Both the position numbers and the translations under genes were made by a program. Shown piece by piece: positions 52,205-58,604 of a DNA stretch of 64,000 nucleotides (its first letter is position 1; every line of letters begins with the position of its first letter). The DNA comes from Mobilitalea sibirica. Lineage in GTDB: Bacteria > Bacillota > Clostridia > Lachnospirales > Lachnospiraceae. The DNA lies in NCBI RefSeq assembly GCF_015999265.1, contig NZ_JAEAGR010000013.1, forward strand, positions 1 through 64,000. The letters run 5' to 3'. The notes beneath the pieces were generated by a model. That model saw nothing but the letters and a program-made list of their open reading frames with translations, did not search any database and was not told the DNA's origin.

Positions 52205-52951
52205 TTATTCTCCTAAAAACTTATTGATAAAGTATTGCTGTCCTTTACCGGTTACTTTAGGTGTCTTTTTGGTTATGTTACAGCCGTTTCCATCCAGATG
52301 AGTGCTTTCCTTAATCTCAAATAACTCAAGATCCATTGAATACTGAGTTGGCATATTCCAATCAGTTCCCTTGCGCTTAATTAAATATCCGTTATCTCTG
52401 AGCCATTCAAAGAGCCTTATGCCACCGATATCTACACCGTTCTGCCTTAAAAGCTTAGCTAATTCACCAACCAAAATTGATGTACGACTAGAGGATACCG
52501 CATCAGCAAAGAGTACTTTTGGTTTCTGTTCAGCTATTTGCTTATCCTTCTGCGCTATCACATTATTAGCAAGTACTACAGCTTTCGCCAAGAGTTCGGA
52601 ATCCGTAAGGTTTTCTTGATTTGCTATGTAACCACCGTTTTGACGGATGGAGGGAAGAACCTCTGATGTAACCCAATGCTTAAATTTCTTTGCGGCTTCT
52701 AACTTACTACCAAAGATTAGAGCATATAAGCCACTCTCATTTACACCTACCATTGTTCTCTCTTGTCTGCCATCGTAAATCACGAGGTTAGCTCTATCTT
52801 CCTTGTCAACGTGTCTGATTAACGCATCATTTGTATTTGCATAGCCCAAAACATCTGCAACATCCTTTCCAACTAACCATGGATTACCATTGATTACTTG
52901 TGTTCTAATTTCACCAAATTCCTCATTCTTAAAAATTCGTAGTTCAGTCAT
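52205..52951 (-). CDS. Phage antirepressor (BRO-N plus KilAC)
   Basis: Regulator that counters lysogeny repressors in related phages. In this 248-residue protein the BRO-N domain covers residues 5-115 (WLVGKDVADVLGYANTNDAL, VGVNESGLYALIFGSKLEAA, KHWVTSEVLPSIRQNGGYI) and the KilAC DNA-binding domain about 145-245 (LAKLLRQNGVDIGGIRLFEW, RKGTDWNMPTQYSMDL). It is the most distinct regulator of the early leftward operon, close to the Cro-like gene and AbrB-like gene. Confidence 0.93.
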   Translation of the reverse strand: MTELRIFKNEEFGEIRTQVINGNPWLVGKDVADVLGYANTNDALIRHVDKEDRANLVIYDGRQERTMVGVNESGLYALIFGSKLEAAKKFKHWVTSEVLPSIRQNGGYIANQENLTDSELLAKAVVLANNVIAQKDKQIAEQKPKVLFADAVSSSRTSILVGELAKLLRQNGVDIGGIRLFEWLRDNGYLIKRKGTDWNMPTQYSMDLELFEIKESTHLDGNGCNITKKTPKVTGKGQQYFINKFLGE

Positions 52952-52954
52952 AGG

Positions 52955-53329
52955 CTATTCCTCCATAACTGCATCAACAACAGCATAAGCACATTTCTTA
53001 CACAGAAGATGTTCACCTATCTTAATAAGATCATCAGTGCTACTACACCATTCACACCCTTCTTTCCGGATGCAGATCTCGTCGCCTTCACAATATATCT
53101 CCAGAGGCTGTCTCTCCTGGTACCCAAACTTCTCTCGGATCTCACTTGGGATAGTATATCTACCAAGCTCATCCAACTTTCTGCCTTTACCCTTTTTCAG
53201 ATGAATAACATTGCCTTCAAAATACAAATCCAATGGTTCTAATACTTCAATGCCTGTTGACCTTCTGTATTCGATCGGGATGGTAATTCTCCCGAGTTCA
53301 TCGATTTTCCTAATAATTCCCTTTGCCAT
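52955..53329 (-). CDS. Tandem AbrB-type DNA-binding protein with zinc ribbon
   Basis: Predicted transition-state-like regulator. Two SpoVT/AbrB beta-hairpin domains lie in one 124-residue chain: KIDELGRITIPIEYRRSTGI (residues 7-26) and KLDELGRYTIPSEIREKFGY (residues 55-74), followed by CEWCSSTDD and LLCKKCAYAV, a probable zinc ribbon. AbrB proteins usually dimerise one such domain, so the tandem copy may act as a built-in dimer. AGGAGGTCAAATC precedes the ATG. Confidence 0.9.
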   Translation of the reverse strand: MAKGIIRKIDELGRITIPIEYRRSTGIEVLEPLDLYFEGNVIHLKKGKGRKLDELGRYTIPSEIREKFGYQERQPLEIYCEGDEICIRKEGCEWCSSTDDLIKIGEHLLCKKCAYAVVDAVMEE

Positions 53330-53370
53330 AATTTGATTTGACCTCCTTTAAATTTAGTGATATACTCACC

Positions 53371-53529
53371 TTAGATTAATTTTGCTTTGGGCCTTTGCTG
53401 ATTCGCACTCAGCTGGGCTCGTTTTCTTTTACCGGTACACCTTGGGCACTCGTATCCTGATCGCGGAATACATTGATGAATACTAATACCCCATACCTGT
53501 CTACAATAAACACATTTCTTTACTCTCAT
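53371..53529 (-). CDS. 52-residue zinc-ribbon phage protein
   Basis: MRVKKCVYCRQVWGISIHQC with YECPRCTGKRKR provides two CxxC pairs in a minimal zinc ribbon with basic tail. TTAGGAGGCTTCT precedes the ATG at 53529. It lies exactly between its two neighbours. Function unknown. Confidence 0.75.
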   Translation of the reverse strand: MRVKKCVYCRQVWGISIHQCIPRSGYECPRCTGKRKRAQLSANQQRPKAKLI

Positions 53530-53538
53530 AGAAGCCTC

Positions 53539-53850
53539 CTAACGTGTTCTCATTAATATACCGTTCATCCGATGCTTCTCCCGTCTGATATAGATTAGCT
53601 TCTCAGTAAGTCGTTCTAGCTCTTTTGAAATGGTCTCTTTATCAATATCAGATAAGAACCCAAGACCACTAAGAACTGCATACATACCTTTTGCTTCATG
53701 AAGCTGAGCTCTTGCTATTTCAATATCATTAAAAGTGCTAAATTCATCAGCTCTATTCGCTTCACTAATGCATATGTACATCTGGTCTCTCTGCTCAGCT
53801 ACATCATCTAAAAATTCCTTTGTGAATCCGGTGTTGAATATCTTGCTCAT
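53539..53850 (-). CDS. Phage protein, unknown function
   Basis: A 103-residue, mostly helical protein with ERLTEKLIYIRREKHRMNGI at its C terminus. AAGGAGGATCAT precedes the ATG. Not recognised; it lies in the early operon. Confidence 0.6.
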   Translation of the reverse strand: MSKIFNTGFTKEFLDDVAEQRDQMYICISEANRADEFSTFNDIEIARAQLHEAKGMYAVLSGLGFLSDIDKETISKELERLTEKLIYIRREKHRMNGILMRTR

Positions 53851-53860
53851 ATGATCCTCC

Positions 53861-54016
53861 TTACCTGTCCTGATGCTTAAAACGACTTCTCAATCTGTCG
53901 AACAATGACATTTCGTACTTACGGCTTTCTACTACAGATGCTTTACGTTGATACTCGTTATAATGCTTATTAATCGTCTTATGGCTCCTTTTCATATGTT
54001 TTACTCTTCCTGCCAC
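53861..54016 (-). CDS. 51-residue basic phage peptide
   Basis: MAGRVKHMKRSHKTINKHYN through MSLFDRLRSRFKHQDR, strongly basic, from GTG 54016 behind AAGGAGGGAGTACATA. The stop overlaps the ribosome binding site of the next gene. Function unknown. Confidence 0.6.
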   Translation of the reverse strand: MAGRVKHMKRSHKTINKHYNEYQRKASVVESRKYEMSLFDRLRSRFKHQDR

Positions 54017-54034
54017 TATGTACTCCCTCCTTCC

Positions 54035-54244
54035 TTATATCCATTCTCCATCAATGAAGTGCTTGTCTATCCAACCGGCATCAAAATAAAGTGCAATCCC
54101 TGCTACAGCCATTCCGGATAAATATGTACCTGGCTTTATGAATTGATTGACCATGGCTCCTGTCAGTAGAACTATTGCAGCTATCCCGATTACCAGTATA
54201 AAGAATGCGGCCAGCTGTTGTATTTGCTGTTTCGTTTTTATCAC
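54035..54244 (-). CDS. Small membrane protein
   Basis: A 69-residue protein with two hydrophobic segments (FFILVIGIAAIVLLTGAMV and a weaker YLSGMAVAGIALYF). GGAAGTAGGTGATAAAA... lies upstream. It is in the early leftward operon; function unknown. Confidence 0.6.
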   Translation of the reverse strand: MIKTKQQIQQLAAFFILVIGIAAIVLLTGAMVNQFIKPGTYLSGMAVAGIALYFDAGWIDKHFIDGEWI

Positions 54245-54273
54245 CTACTTCCATGTAACTTTTTGTTAAATTG

Positions 54274-54282
54274 TGGTATAAT
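54274..54282 (+). promoter_or_regulatory. Extended -10 promoter of the rightward small gene
   Basis: TGGTATAAT is a TGn extension with a perfect TATAAT, 50 bp before the ATG at 54332. No matching -35 box is needed for an extended -10 promoter and none is obvious. Confidence 0.6.
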
Positions 54283-54331
54283 CTCCTTATCAGCTGAAGG
54301 GCTGAAATACATAGGAAGGGAGATGTACTCA

Positions 54332-54556
54332 ATGACAAAGGAACAACTTAGTGAAATCATAATGGAAAAATCTAAATCCTTGAGTGAAAAAGTAGTTGCG
54401 GATAAATATTTCGAAAACAAACTCAAAGAACATGCAAATGACAATGGAAAAATTTCTAACACCGATCTTGCATTATTCGCATTTTCAGAATCGATCGTAT
54501 TTAGTAGACAACTGCTTTACTCTGTTCTTTGTGAAGTTCTTGCAACTGATAACTAA
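54332..54556 (+). CDS. Small rightward gene inside the early operon
   Basis: A 74-residue acidic helical protein MTKEQLSEIIMEKSKSLSEK continuing to LLYSVLCEVLATDN. AGGAAGGGAG precedes the ATG at 54332. It is the only rightward gene in the leftward early block, has its own promoter, and overlaps the 3' end of a small leftward gene by 56 bases. Expression from the lysogen is possible. Not recognised. Confidence 0.65.
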   Translation: MTKEQLSEIIMEKSKSLSEKVVADKYFENKLKEHANDNGKISNTDLALFAFSESIVFSRQLLYSVLCEVLATDN

Positions 54557-54668
54557 TTGTATTTGTTACTAAATCTACACTTATGACCTGCTGGCCCTGA
54601 ACTTGCCCTTCAAGGTCAGCAATTCTCTTTTCTAAGGCTTTAAATTTCTTCTTTGATATCAATATCAA
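54501..54668 (-). CDS. Small leftward gene with TTG start
   Basis: A 55-residue coiled protein (SKKKFKALEKRIADLEGQVQ), from TTG 54668 behind GAAAGGAGGACAAGCC. It has an identical kind of ribosome binding segment to the gene upstream (repeat at 54666-54685 and 54817-54836). Its last 18 codons are antisense to the 3' end of the rightward gene. Confidence 0.55.
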   Translation of the reverse strand: MILISKKKFKALEKRIADLEGQVQGQQVISVDLVTNTISYQLQELHKEQSKAVVY

Positions 54669-54836
54669 GGCTTGTCCTCCTTTCTACCGACTAAACAGTG
54701 GCTCATACTCTGATTTTCTTTTTCCAGAAGCATAAGCATTTACCAAATAAATTTATTTGTAACCATGCCTCAGCATATCGAGTACCGTTTTCCTCGTACT
54801 TAGTTATGTAATGTTTCAAGGCTCGTCCTCCTTTCT
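54666..54836. repeat. 20-bp start-region repeat before two small genes
   Basis: CAAGGCTTGTCCTCCTTTCT at 54666-54685 and CAAGGCTCGTCCTCCTTTCT at 54817-54836 differ at one base. On the minus strand both are ribosome binding site plus TTG start of short genes, so the initiation region has been duplicated. Confidence 0.85.
54703..54819 (-). CDS. 38-residue phage peptide with TTG start
   Basis: Read from TTG 54819 as MKHYITKYEENGTRYAEAWL, ending in CLCFWKKKIRV. GAAAGGAGGACGAGCC precedes it. The pattern YAEAWLQINLFGK is familiar from small phage proteins of Lachnospiraceae, by recollection. Function unknown. Confidence 0.65.
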   Translation of the reverse strand: MKHYITKYEENGTRYAEAWLQINLFGKCLCFWKKKIRV

Positions 54837-54857
54837 GGCTTGTCCGCCGGTAACCGC

Positions 54858-55016
54858 CTAGGCGGTTTTGTCTTTGCGTTGATACCCAATAGCCTGCATA
54901 GCTCTATCATTTAAATTAATGGATATGTCTTTCTTTTCTTCCATTGACAAGCTATCCCAAAGGCGGTACTCTCCATTTATGCTTACATATATAGTTGATG
55001 TTATTTCTTTTTTCAA
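54858..55016 (-). CDS. 52-residue phage peptide with TTG start
   Basis: Read from TTG 55016 as MKKEITSTIYVSINGEYRLW and ending GYQRKDKTA. AATGGAGGTGGTAATT precedes it. It is the first gene after the Cro-like regulator in the leftward direction. Function unknown. Confidence 0.6.
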   Translation of the reverse strand: MKKEITSTIYVSINGEYRLWDSLSMEEKKDISINLNDRAMQAIGYQRKDKTA

Positions 55017-55077
55017 ATTACCACCTCCATTAATTTGTATGCAGTATTGGTTGTACTTGTTTCCAGAAAAAACATTC

Positions 55078-55317
55078 TTACTTACTGCGTAAGTTCAGGC
55101 TAAAAAAAATACATCCAGCTATTTCGGGTTCAATATCAAGAGTGGAAACAAGTTTATCCATGACTTCTGCTGACGGTTGAGCATCTCCATTTAACACGCT
55201 GGAAAGCGTGTTTCTATTGATCCCAGACAGTTTTGACAAATCACTAATTGTTGCAATTTCTTTTTCAACCATTAGTTTTTTTAGTGCAATAATATCAGTT
55301 TTATAGATACTTGCCAT
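55078..55317 (-). CDS. Cro-like HTH regulator
   Basis: A 79-residue XRE/Cro-type repressor, first gene of the leftward early operon and divergent from the main repressor. The HTH is TISDLSKLSGINRNTLSSVL near residues 22-41. AAAGGAGGTACTATA precedes the ATG. Its gene starts within the operator cluster and one further operator-like copy lies at its 3' end. By position it favours lytic growth. Confidence 0.88.
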   Translation of the reverse strand: MASIYKTDIIALKKLMVEKEIATISDLSKLSGINRNTLSSVLNGDAQPSAEVMDKLVSTLDIEPEIAGCIFFSLNLRSK

Positions 55318-55339
55318 ATAGTACCTCCTTTCATACTTA

Positions 55340-55441
55340 CTTATTACGTAAGTTTATGTTATCACCTATTTTATGGTATGTCAATACGTGATGCGTAAGT
55401 TTTTTTATAATTTGCAAAAAAAATGTTGCATTACGCGTAAG
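55340..55441. promoter_or_regulatory. Operator cluster between repressor and Cro-like genes
   Basis: Three related boxes share GCGTAAG or ACGTAAG: CTTATTACGTAAG at 55340-55352, CGTGATGCGTAAG at 55387-55399 and CATTACGCGTAAG at 55429-55441 (containing the perfect palindrome TTACGCGTAA). A fourth, CTTACTGCGTAAG, lies at 55081-55093 at the end of the Cro-like gene. Consensus is a 13-bp inverted repeat CTTAC-TGC-GTAAG. These are likely binding sites of the phage repressor and Cro-like protein. The rightward promoter is probably near 55448 (GATATAGTA). Confidence 0.75.
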
Positions 55442-55489
55442 AAAGTGATATAGTAAATATTGTAAATTCCATAGAAAGGATAGATAAAT

Positions 55490-55873
55490 ATGAGTATTTT
55501 GAACGAAAGAATTAAAGAAAGAAGACTTGCTTTAGATATGACTCTTCTACAGGTTGCAGAAGCACTTGGTGTAAAGGAAGCTACTGTGCAAAGATATGAG
55601 AGCGGCGAGATAAAAAACATTAAACATGAGACAATAGCTCAACTTGCTGAAATTTTTCACTGTCCGCCAGGATATCTGATGGGATGGGAGGATATTCCCT
55701 TGATTCACTATGATGATTTATCTAATGGCGATGTACTTAAAGAAGATACAGCACCTTATATTAGCACTGTTGCTGCTCATAAAGATGATAGTGAAAATTG
55801 GACTCCTGAAGAATTGAAAAAAATTGAGGAATATAAGCAATTACTGTTAGCCGCAAGAAAAAACAAAAAGTAG
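55490..55873 (+). CDS. Phage repressor (XRE family, CI-like)
   Basis: A 127-residue repressor likely to hold lysogeny. Its HTH covers about residues 5-60: ILNERIKERRLALDMTLLQV, then LGVKEATVQRYESGEIKNI. The C-terminal half lacks a LexA/S24-type peptidase domain, which agrees with induction through the adjacent ImmA-like protein rather than self-cleavage. AGAAAGGATAGATAAAT precedes the ATG. The operator cluster is upstream and the ImmA-like gene follows. Confidence 0.9.
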   Translation: MSILNERIKERRLALDMTLLQVAEALGVKEATVQRYESGEIKNIKHETIAQLAEIFHCPPGYLMGWEDIPLIHYDDLSNGDVLKEDTAPYISTVAAHKDDSENWTPEELKKIEEYKQLLLAARKNKK

Positions 55874-55933
55874 ACATCGTTTGTCCGTTAGATATGTTAA
55901 CTTTTTATTATTAAATTTAAAGAGGGCGATTGA

Positions 55934-56392
55934 TTGACATATGAAGAATTACAATTACAATACGATGATCTGTTTATAATGGAAACTGATCTAAGTAAGA
56001 TAAACGGCTTAAAAGGGCTTTATTATGATAGTTGTATAGCTATTGATAAGAACATGACTCAGTCAGAAAAAGGATGTGTTCTAGCAGAAGAAATAGGACA
56101 TCATTTAACTTCTATTGGTGATATTCTTGACCAAAAAATACAGGACAACCAAAAGCAAGAATATAGAGCGCGAAAAGTGGCATACGATATAAAAATAGGA
56201 TTGGTAGGCATAATAAATGCCTTTGAAGCAGGATGCAAGGATGTTTATCAAATAGCTGAATTTCTGGACGTAACAAAAGATTTTTTTGAGGATGCGTTAT
56301 CTTGCTATAAATCAAAATATGGAATTTATACTAAACTTGATAATTACATAATTTATTTCTATCCAACGTTGAATGTTGGTAAAATCTTTTAG
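55934..56392 (+). CDS. ImmA/IrrE-family metallopeptidase-like protein
   Basis: ImmA proteins cleave the partner repressor upon DNA damage or signalling in mobile elements such as ICEBs1. The 152-residue product has VLAEEIGHHLTSIGDI near residues 49-64. The classical HExxH zinc motif is EEIGH here, so the first His ligand is replaced by Glu, a form I recall for many clostridial phage members. The start at 55934 is TTG or GTG-like; AAAGAGGGCGATTGAT lies upstream. It sits between repressor and recombinase on the same strand. Confidence 0.82.
   Translation: MTYEELQLQYDDLFIMETDLSKINGLKGLYYDSCIAIDKNMTQSEKGCVLAEEIGHHLTSIGDILDQKIQDNQKQEYRARKVAYDIKIGLVGIINAFEAGCKDVYQIAEFLDVTKDFFEDALSCYKSKYGIYTKLDNYIIYFYPTLNVGKIF
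56328..56355 (+). promoter_or_regulatory. Candidate sporulation-type promoter before the recombinase
   Basis: ATA (56328-56330), 16 bp, CATAATTTA (56347-56355) partly matches sigma-E (ATA...CATACAAT) and sigma-K (AC...CATAnnnTA) signals. It lies inside the 3' end of the ImmA-like gene, about 50 bp before the recombinase ATG. In such AT-rich DNA the match could be by chance; it is listed because of the insertion in a mother-cell gene. Confidence 0.3.
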
Positions 56393-56404
56393 GAAGTGAT
56401 TCGC

Positions 56405-57847
56405 ATGAAATTAGCAGCCTTATATATAAGAGTTAGCACAGATGATCAAATTGAGTACTCACCTGATGCACAAAGACGATTATTAACGGACTTTGCTAAG
56501 AAAAACAACTATAGTGTGTCAAATCAATATATCTTTATTGATGACGGAATCTCGGGGAAAAGAGCCGAAAAGCGTCCGCAGTTTCAAAAAATGATAGGTA
56601 TGGCCAAGTCTAAGGAGCATCCCTTCGATGTAATACTTGTATGGAAGTACTCTAGGTTTGCTAGGAACCAAGAGGAAAGCATTGTTTATAAATCATTGTT
56701 AAAAAAGAATAGTGTAGATGTAATAAGTATAACTGAGCCCATTATTGATGGACCTTTTGGAACATTAATCGAACGAATTATCGAATGGATGGATGAATAT
56801 TACTCAATAAGACTATCTGAAGAAGTAAAAAAAGGAATGACAGAAAAAGCATTGCGAGGCGAATACCAAGCTGGAGCGCCGTTTGGTTATACTTTGAGCG
56901 AAGGACGATTACTCATAGATGAGGGAAAAGCGCTGATTGTAAATAAAATATATGATTTGTATTTAAATCATTCGCAAAATTTCTTCTCTATTGCTCGTAT
57001 GCTTAATGATATGGGCGTTAAAACAAATAGAGGAAATCAATTTGAAAATAGAACTGTTAAATATATTATCCAAAACCCTATATATAAAGGTTTTGTTAGA
57101 TGGAACCCAAATGGTAAAACAGATTTAAGAGAACAAAAAAACATATTAGACGATATCATAATAAAAAAAGGTGATCATAACCCTATTGTATCTGAAAGCA
57201 CCTGGGACAAGGCTAACAAAAAGCTATTAAGTGAGTTTAGATCAAGAAAATCCAAGCCAAATTCAGTTCTAGCTCACTGGCTAGGTGGACTTATTGTGTG
57301 TAGTAACTGTAATAGCGCTTTAGTTTCCTCTGGAAGTAAATCTGGAGGATATCAGTGCAATTCGTATTCAAAAGGTAAATGTAATGAATCTCATTATGTA
57401 TCTTATAACAAGATCGAAAATGCTGTTATTAAAACATTAAAAGAACTGATTCAAACAGGTGAATTTGACTATGAAATATTAGTTATTGATGAAAATAAAG
57501 ATAAGCTAGATATGCTTAAGCGATCCGTTAAAAGACTTGAAATAAAAGAAAGTCGAATTAAAGATGCTTATATTAACGGAATTGATTCTATTGATGAATA
57601 CAAAGCAAACAAAAATAATATCCAAAAGGAAAGAGAATATCTACAACAGCAAATGAAATCAATCAAAAATATTAAAAAGACAGACAAGACCAAGGATCAA
57701 ATGATTTACAATCTAAAAACTGTTTACGCTATTTTAATTTCTGATGCAGATAAAGAAGCAAAAAGCAACGCAATTAGAAGCGCTGTAAAGAAAATAGTAT
57801 ACAATAAAAAACTAGAACATATTGACGTTTATTTATATTACTCATAG
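56405..57847 (+). CDS. Large serine recombinase (phage integrase)
   Basis: Catalyses site-specific integration and, with a directionality factor, excision. The 480-residue protein has the catalytic domain at 1-145 (nucleophile Ser11 in YIRVSTDDQ, plus RVS..D and RFARN-type motifs), a recombinase domain at about 160-265, a zinc ribbon at about 300-335 (CSNCNSAL, then YQCNSYSKGKC) and a coiled coil at about 370-420 for synapsis control. ATG 56405 behind AGGAAGTGATTCGC is preferred to GTG 56396. The stop is 20 bp from the attR core, as usual for integrases. Length and domains are complete. Confidence 0.96.
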   Translation: MKLAALYIRVSTDDQIEYSPDAQRRLLTDFAKKNNYSVSNQYIFIDDGISGKRAEKRPQFQKMIGMAKSKEHPFDVILVWKYSRFARNQEESIVYKSLLKKNSVDVISITEPIIDGPFGTLIERIIEWMDEYYSIRLSEEVKKGMTEKALRGEYQAGAPFGYTLSEGRLLIDEGKALIVNKIYDLYLNHSQNFFSIARMLNDMGVKTNRGNQFENRTVKYIIQNPIYKGFVRWNPNGKTDLREQKNILDDIIIKKGDHNPIVSESTWDKANKKLLSEFRSRKSKPNSVLAHWLGGLIVCSNCNSALVSSGSKSGGYQCNSYSKGKCNESHYVSYNKIENAVIKTLKELIQTGEFDYEILVIDENKDKLDMLKRSVKRLEIKESRIKDAYINGIDSIDEYKANKNNIQKEREYLQQQMKSIKNIKKTDKTKDQMIYNLKTVYAILISDADKEAKSNAIRSAVKKIVYNKKLEHIDVYLYYS

Positions 57848-57853
57848 GTTATA

Positions 57854-57881
57854 GGTTGTTGCATTATGGTCCGCCAAATTG
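57854..57881. other. attR core and the phage-side arm
   Basis: GGTCCGCCAAATTG at 57868-57881 is the right copy of the attachment core. The phage-side arm GGTTGTTGCA (57854-57863) is complementary, with one mismatch, to TGCAATAACC (24071-24080) on the phage side of attL, so the rebuilt attP has an inverted repeat around the core. Confidence 0.92.
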
Positions 57882-57962
57882 ACTCATAATAACCATAGCA
57901 AGCTTCGGATTTGTATGAGTAATATTTACAGGATATTGTAATCTTTTTTCATAGCTCCACAT
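57864..57962 (-). pseudogene. cotJC: Spore coat protein CotJC, 5' part (split by the prophage)
   Basis: ATG 57962 starts MWSYEKRLQYPVNITHTNPK and continues LAMVIMSQFGGP, then TAA made by prophage bases. These are residues 1-32 of CotJC; the rest is at 23545-24072. The ribosome binding site GGAAGGAAGG lies at the end of cotJB, 3 bases upstream of this start. Expressed alone this would give a 32-residue peptide without any of the metal ligands. Confidence 0.93.
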
Positions 57963-57965
57963 ACA

Positions 57966-58229
57966 CTAGCACCTTCCTTCCCAAGGCCAAGGCTCATTCA
58001 CCCAGGTCCAATAATTATTAACATCCACATCATACATATTAATTGGTCCGTAGCACTTGGTATATTCCTTAACAGCTTCATTTCTCACTCTTTCATACTT
58101 CTCCCAGTATTCAAGAGCTGCTTGATCTGTAGGATGGGTATCCAGGAGCAGTCTAAGGTCATCCAGGACAAAACTTGTTGCCATAATACAAGCAAACAAT
58201 TTATCTCTTTTCGTTACATCCATACTCAT
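57966..58229 (-). CDS. cotJB: Spore coat protein CotJB
   Basis: Second protein of the CotJABC spore coat operon. The 87-residue product has the usual small CotJB features: RDKLFACIMATSFVLDDLRL and DTHPTDQAALEYWEKY, then YGPINMYDVDVNN. The ATG at 58229 follows GGAAGGGG inside the end of cotJA. It directly precedes the interrupted cotJC. Confidence 0.92.
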   Translation of the reverse strand: MSMDVTKRDKLFACIMATSFVLDDLRLLLDTHPTDQAALEYWEKYERVRNEAVKEYTKCYGPINMYDVDVNNYWTWVNEPWPWEGRC

Positions 58230-58230
58230 A

Positions 58231-58515
58231 TTATTTACAACCCCTTCCATACCAGTCTAAATCCAACTCCTTAAAAAGTGTTCCATTATCTAGTGCAACA
58301 AATTCATTTTCATACAGATCCCTAAAACATTGCCATGGTACATAGCACATTCCGATGGGAAAACGGTCAAGTTCAAAAACCTCATCTCTTTCGCATACAT
58401 CTTTCCGGCCATAATCATCAATGACATCACTGCAAACAGGTTCTTTTGATTTATATGGTGAAACTCCTCTGCATCCATAGCCATTTCCCATATTACGATA
58501 GTTTCGTCTATCCAT
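58231..58515 (-). CDS. cotJA: Spore coat protein CotJA
   Basis: First gene of the cotJ operon. The 94-residue product ends with the typical FPIGMCYVPWQCFRDLYENE (residues 53-72), the CotJA core including YVPWQ; the N-terminal 45 residues are Tyr/Gly/Cys-rich and polar. GAAAGGAGAGGCTATTTT precedes the ATG. A sigma-K/E-type promoter candidate lies about 65 bp upstream. Confidence 0.9.
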   Translation of the reverse strand: MDRRNYRNMGNGYGCRGVSPYKSKEPVCSDVIDDYGRKDVCERDEVFELDRFPIGMCYVPWQCFRDLYENEFVALDNGTLFKELDLDWYGRGCK

Positions 58516-58577
58516 AAAATAGCCTCTCCTTTCACATATTAAATGAGCAACATGCTGAGCGCTTTTGTTGTTCTATA

Positions 58578-58604
58578 TATATTATGATTGAAGGACAGAA
58601 CTGT
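58578..58604 (-). promoter_or_regulatory. Candidate mother-cell promoter of cotJABC
   Basis: Minus strand AC, 16 bases, CATAATATA fits the sigma-K pattern (AC-N16/17-CATAnnnTA); the -10 box also partly fits sigma-E, which controls cotJ in Bacillus subtilis. It lies about 65 bp upstream of cotJA. No vegetative promoter was seen in this gap. Confidence 0.55.

Larger units (their letters stand above)
24059..57881. mobile_element. Complete siphovirus-type prophage integrated in cotJC
   Basis: The element spans from attL to attR (about 33.8 kb) and carries all expected modules: serine recombinase, repressor and Cro-like regulator, antirepressor, exonuclease and ATPase recombination genes, replication initiation, RusA, ArpU-type late regulator, terminase, portal, prohead protease, HK97-type capsid, connectors, tail tube, frameshifted chaperone, tape measure, Dit, Tal, spike, holin and amidase. 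The organisation is that of a temperate HK97-like, long-tailed phage of Gram-positive hosts. Core genes appear intact. Its insertion splits a sporulation gene in a way that exact excision repairs, so it may be a developmentally excised element as well as a phage. Confidence 0.95.
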
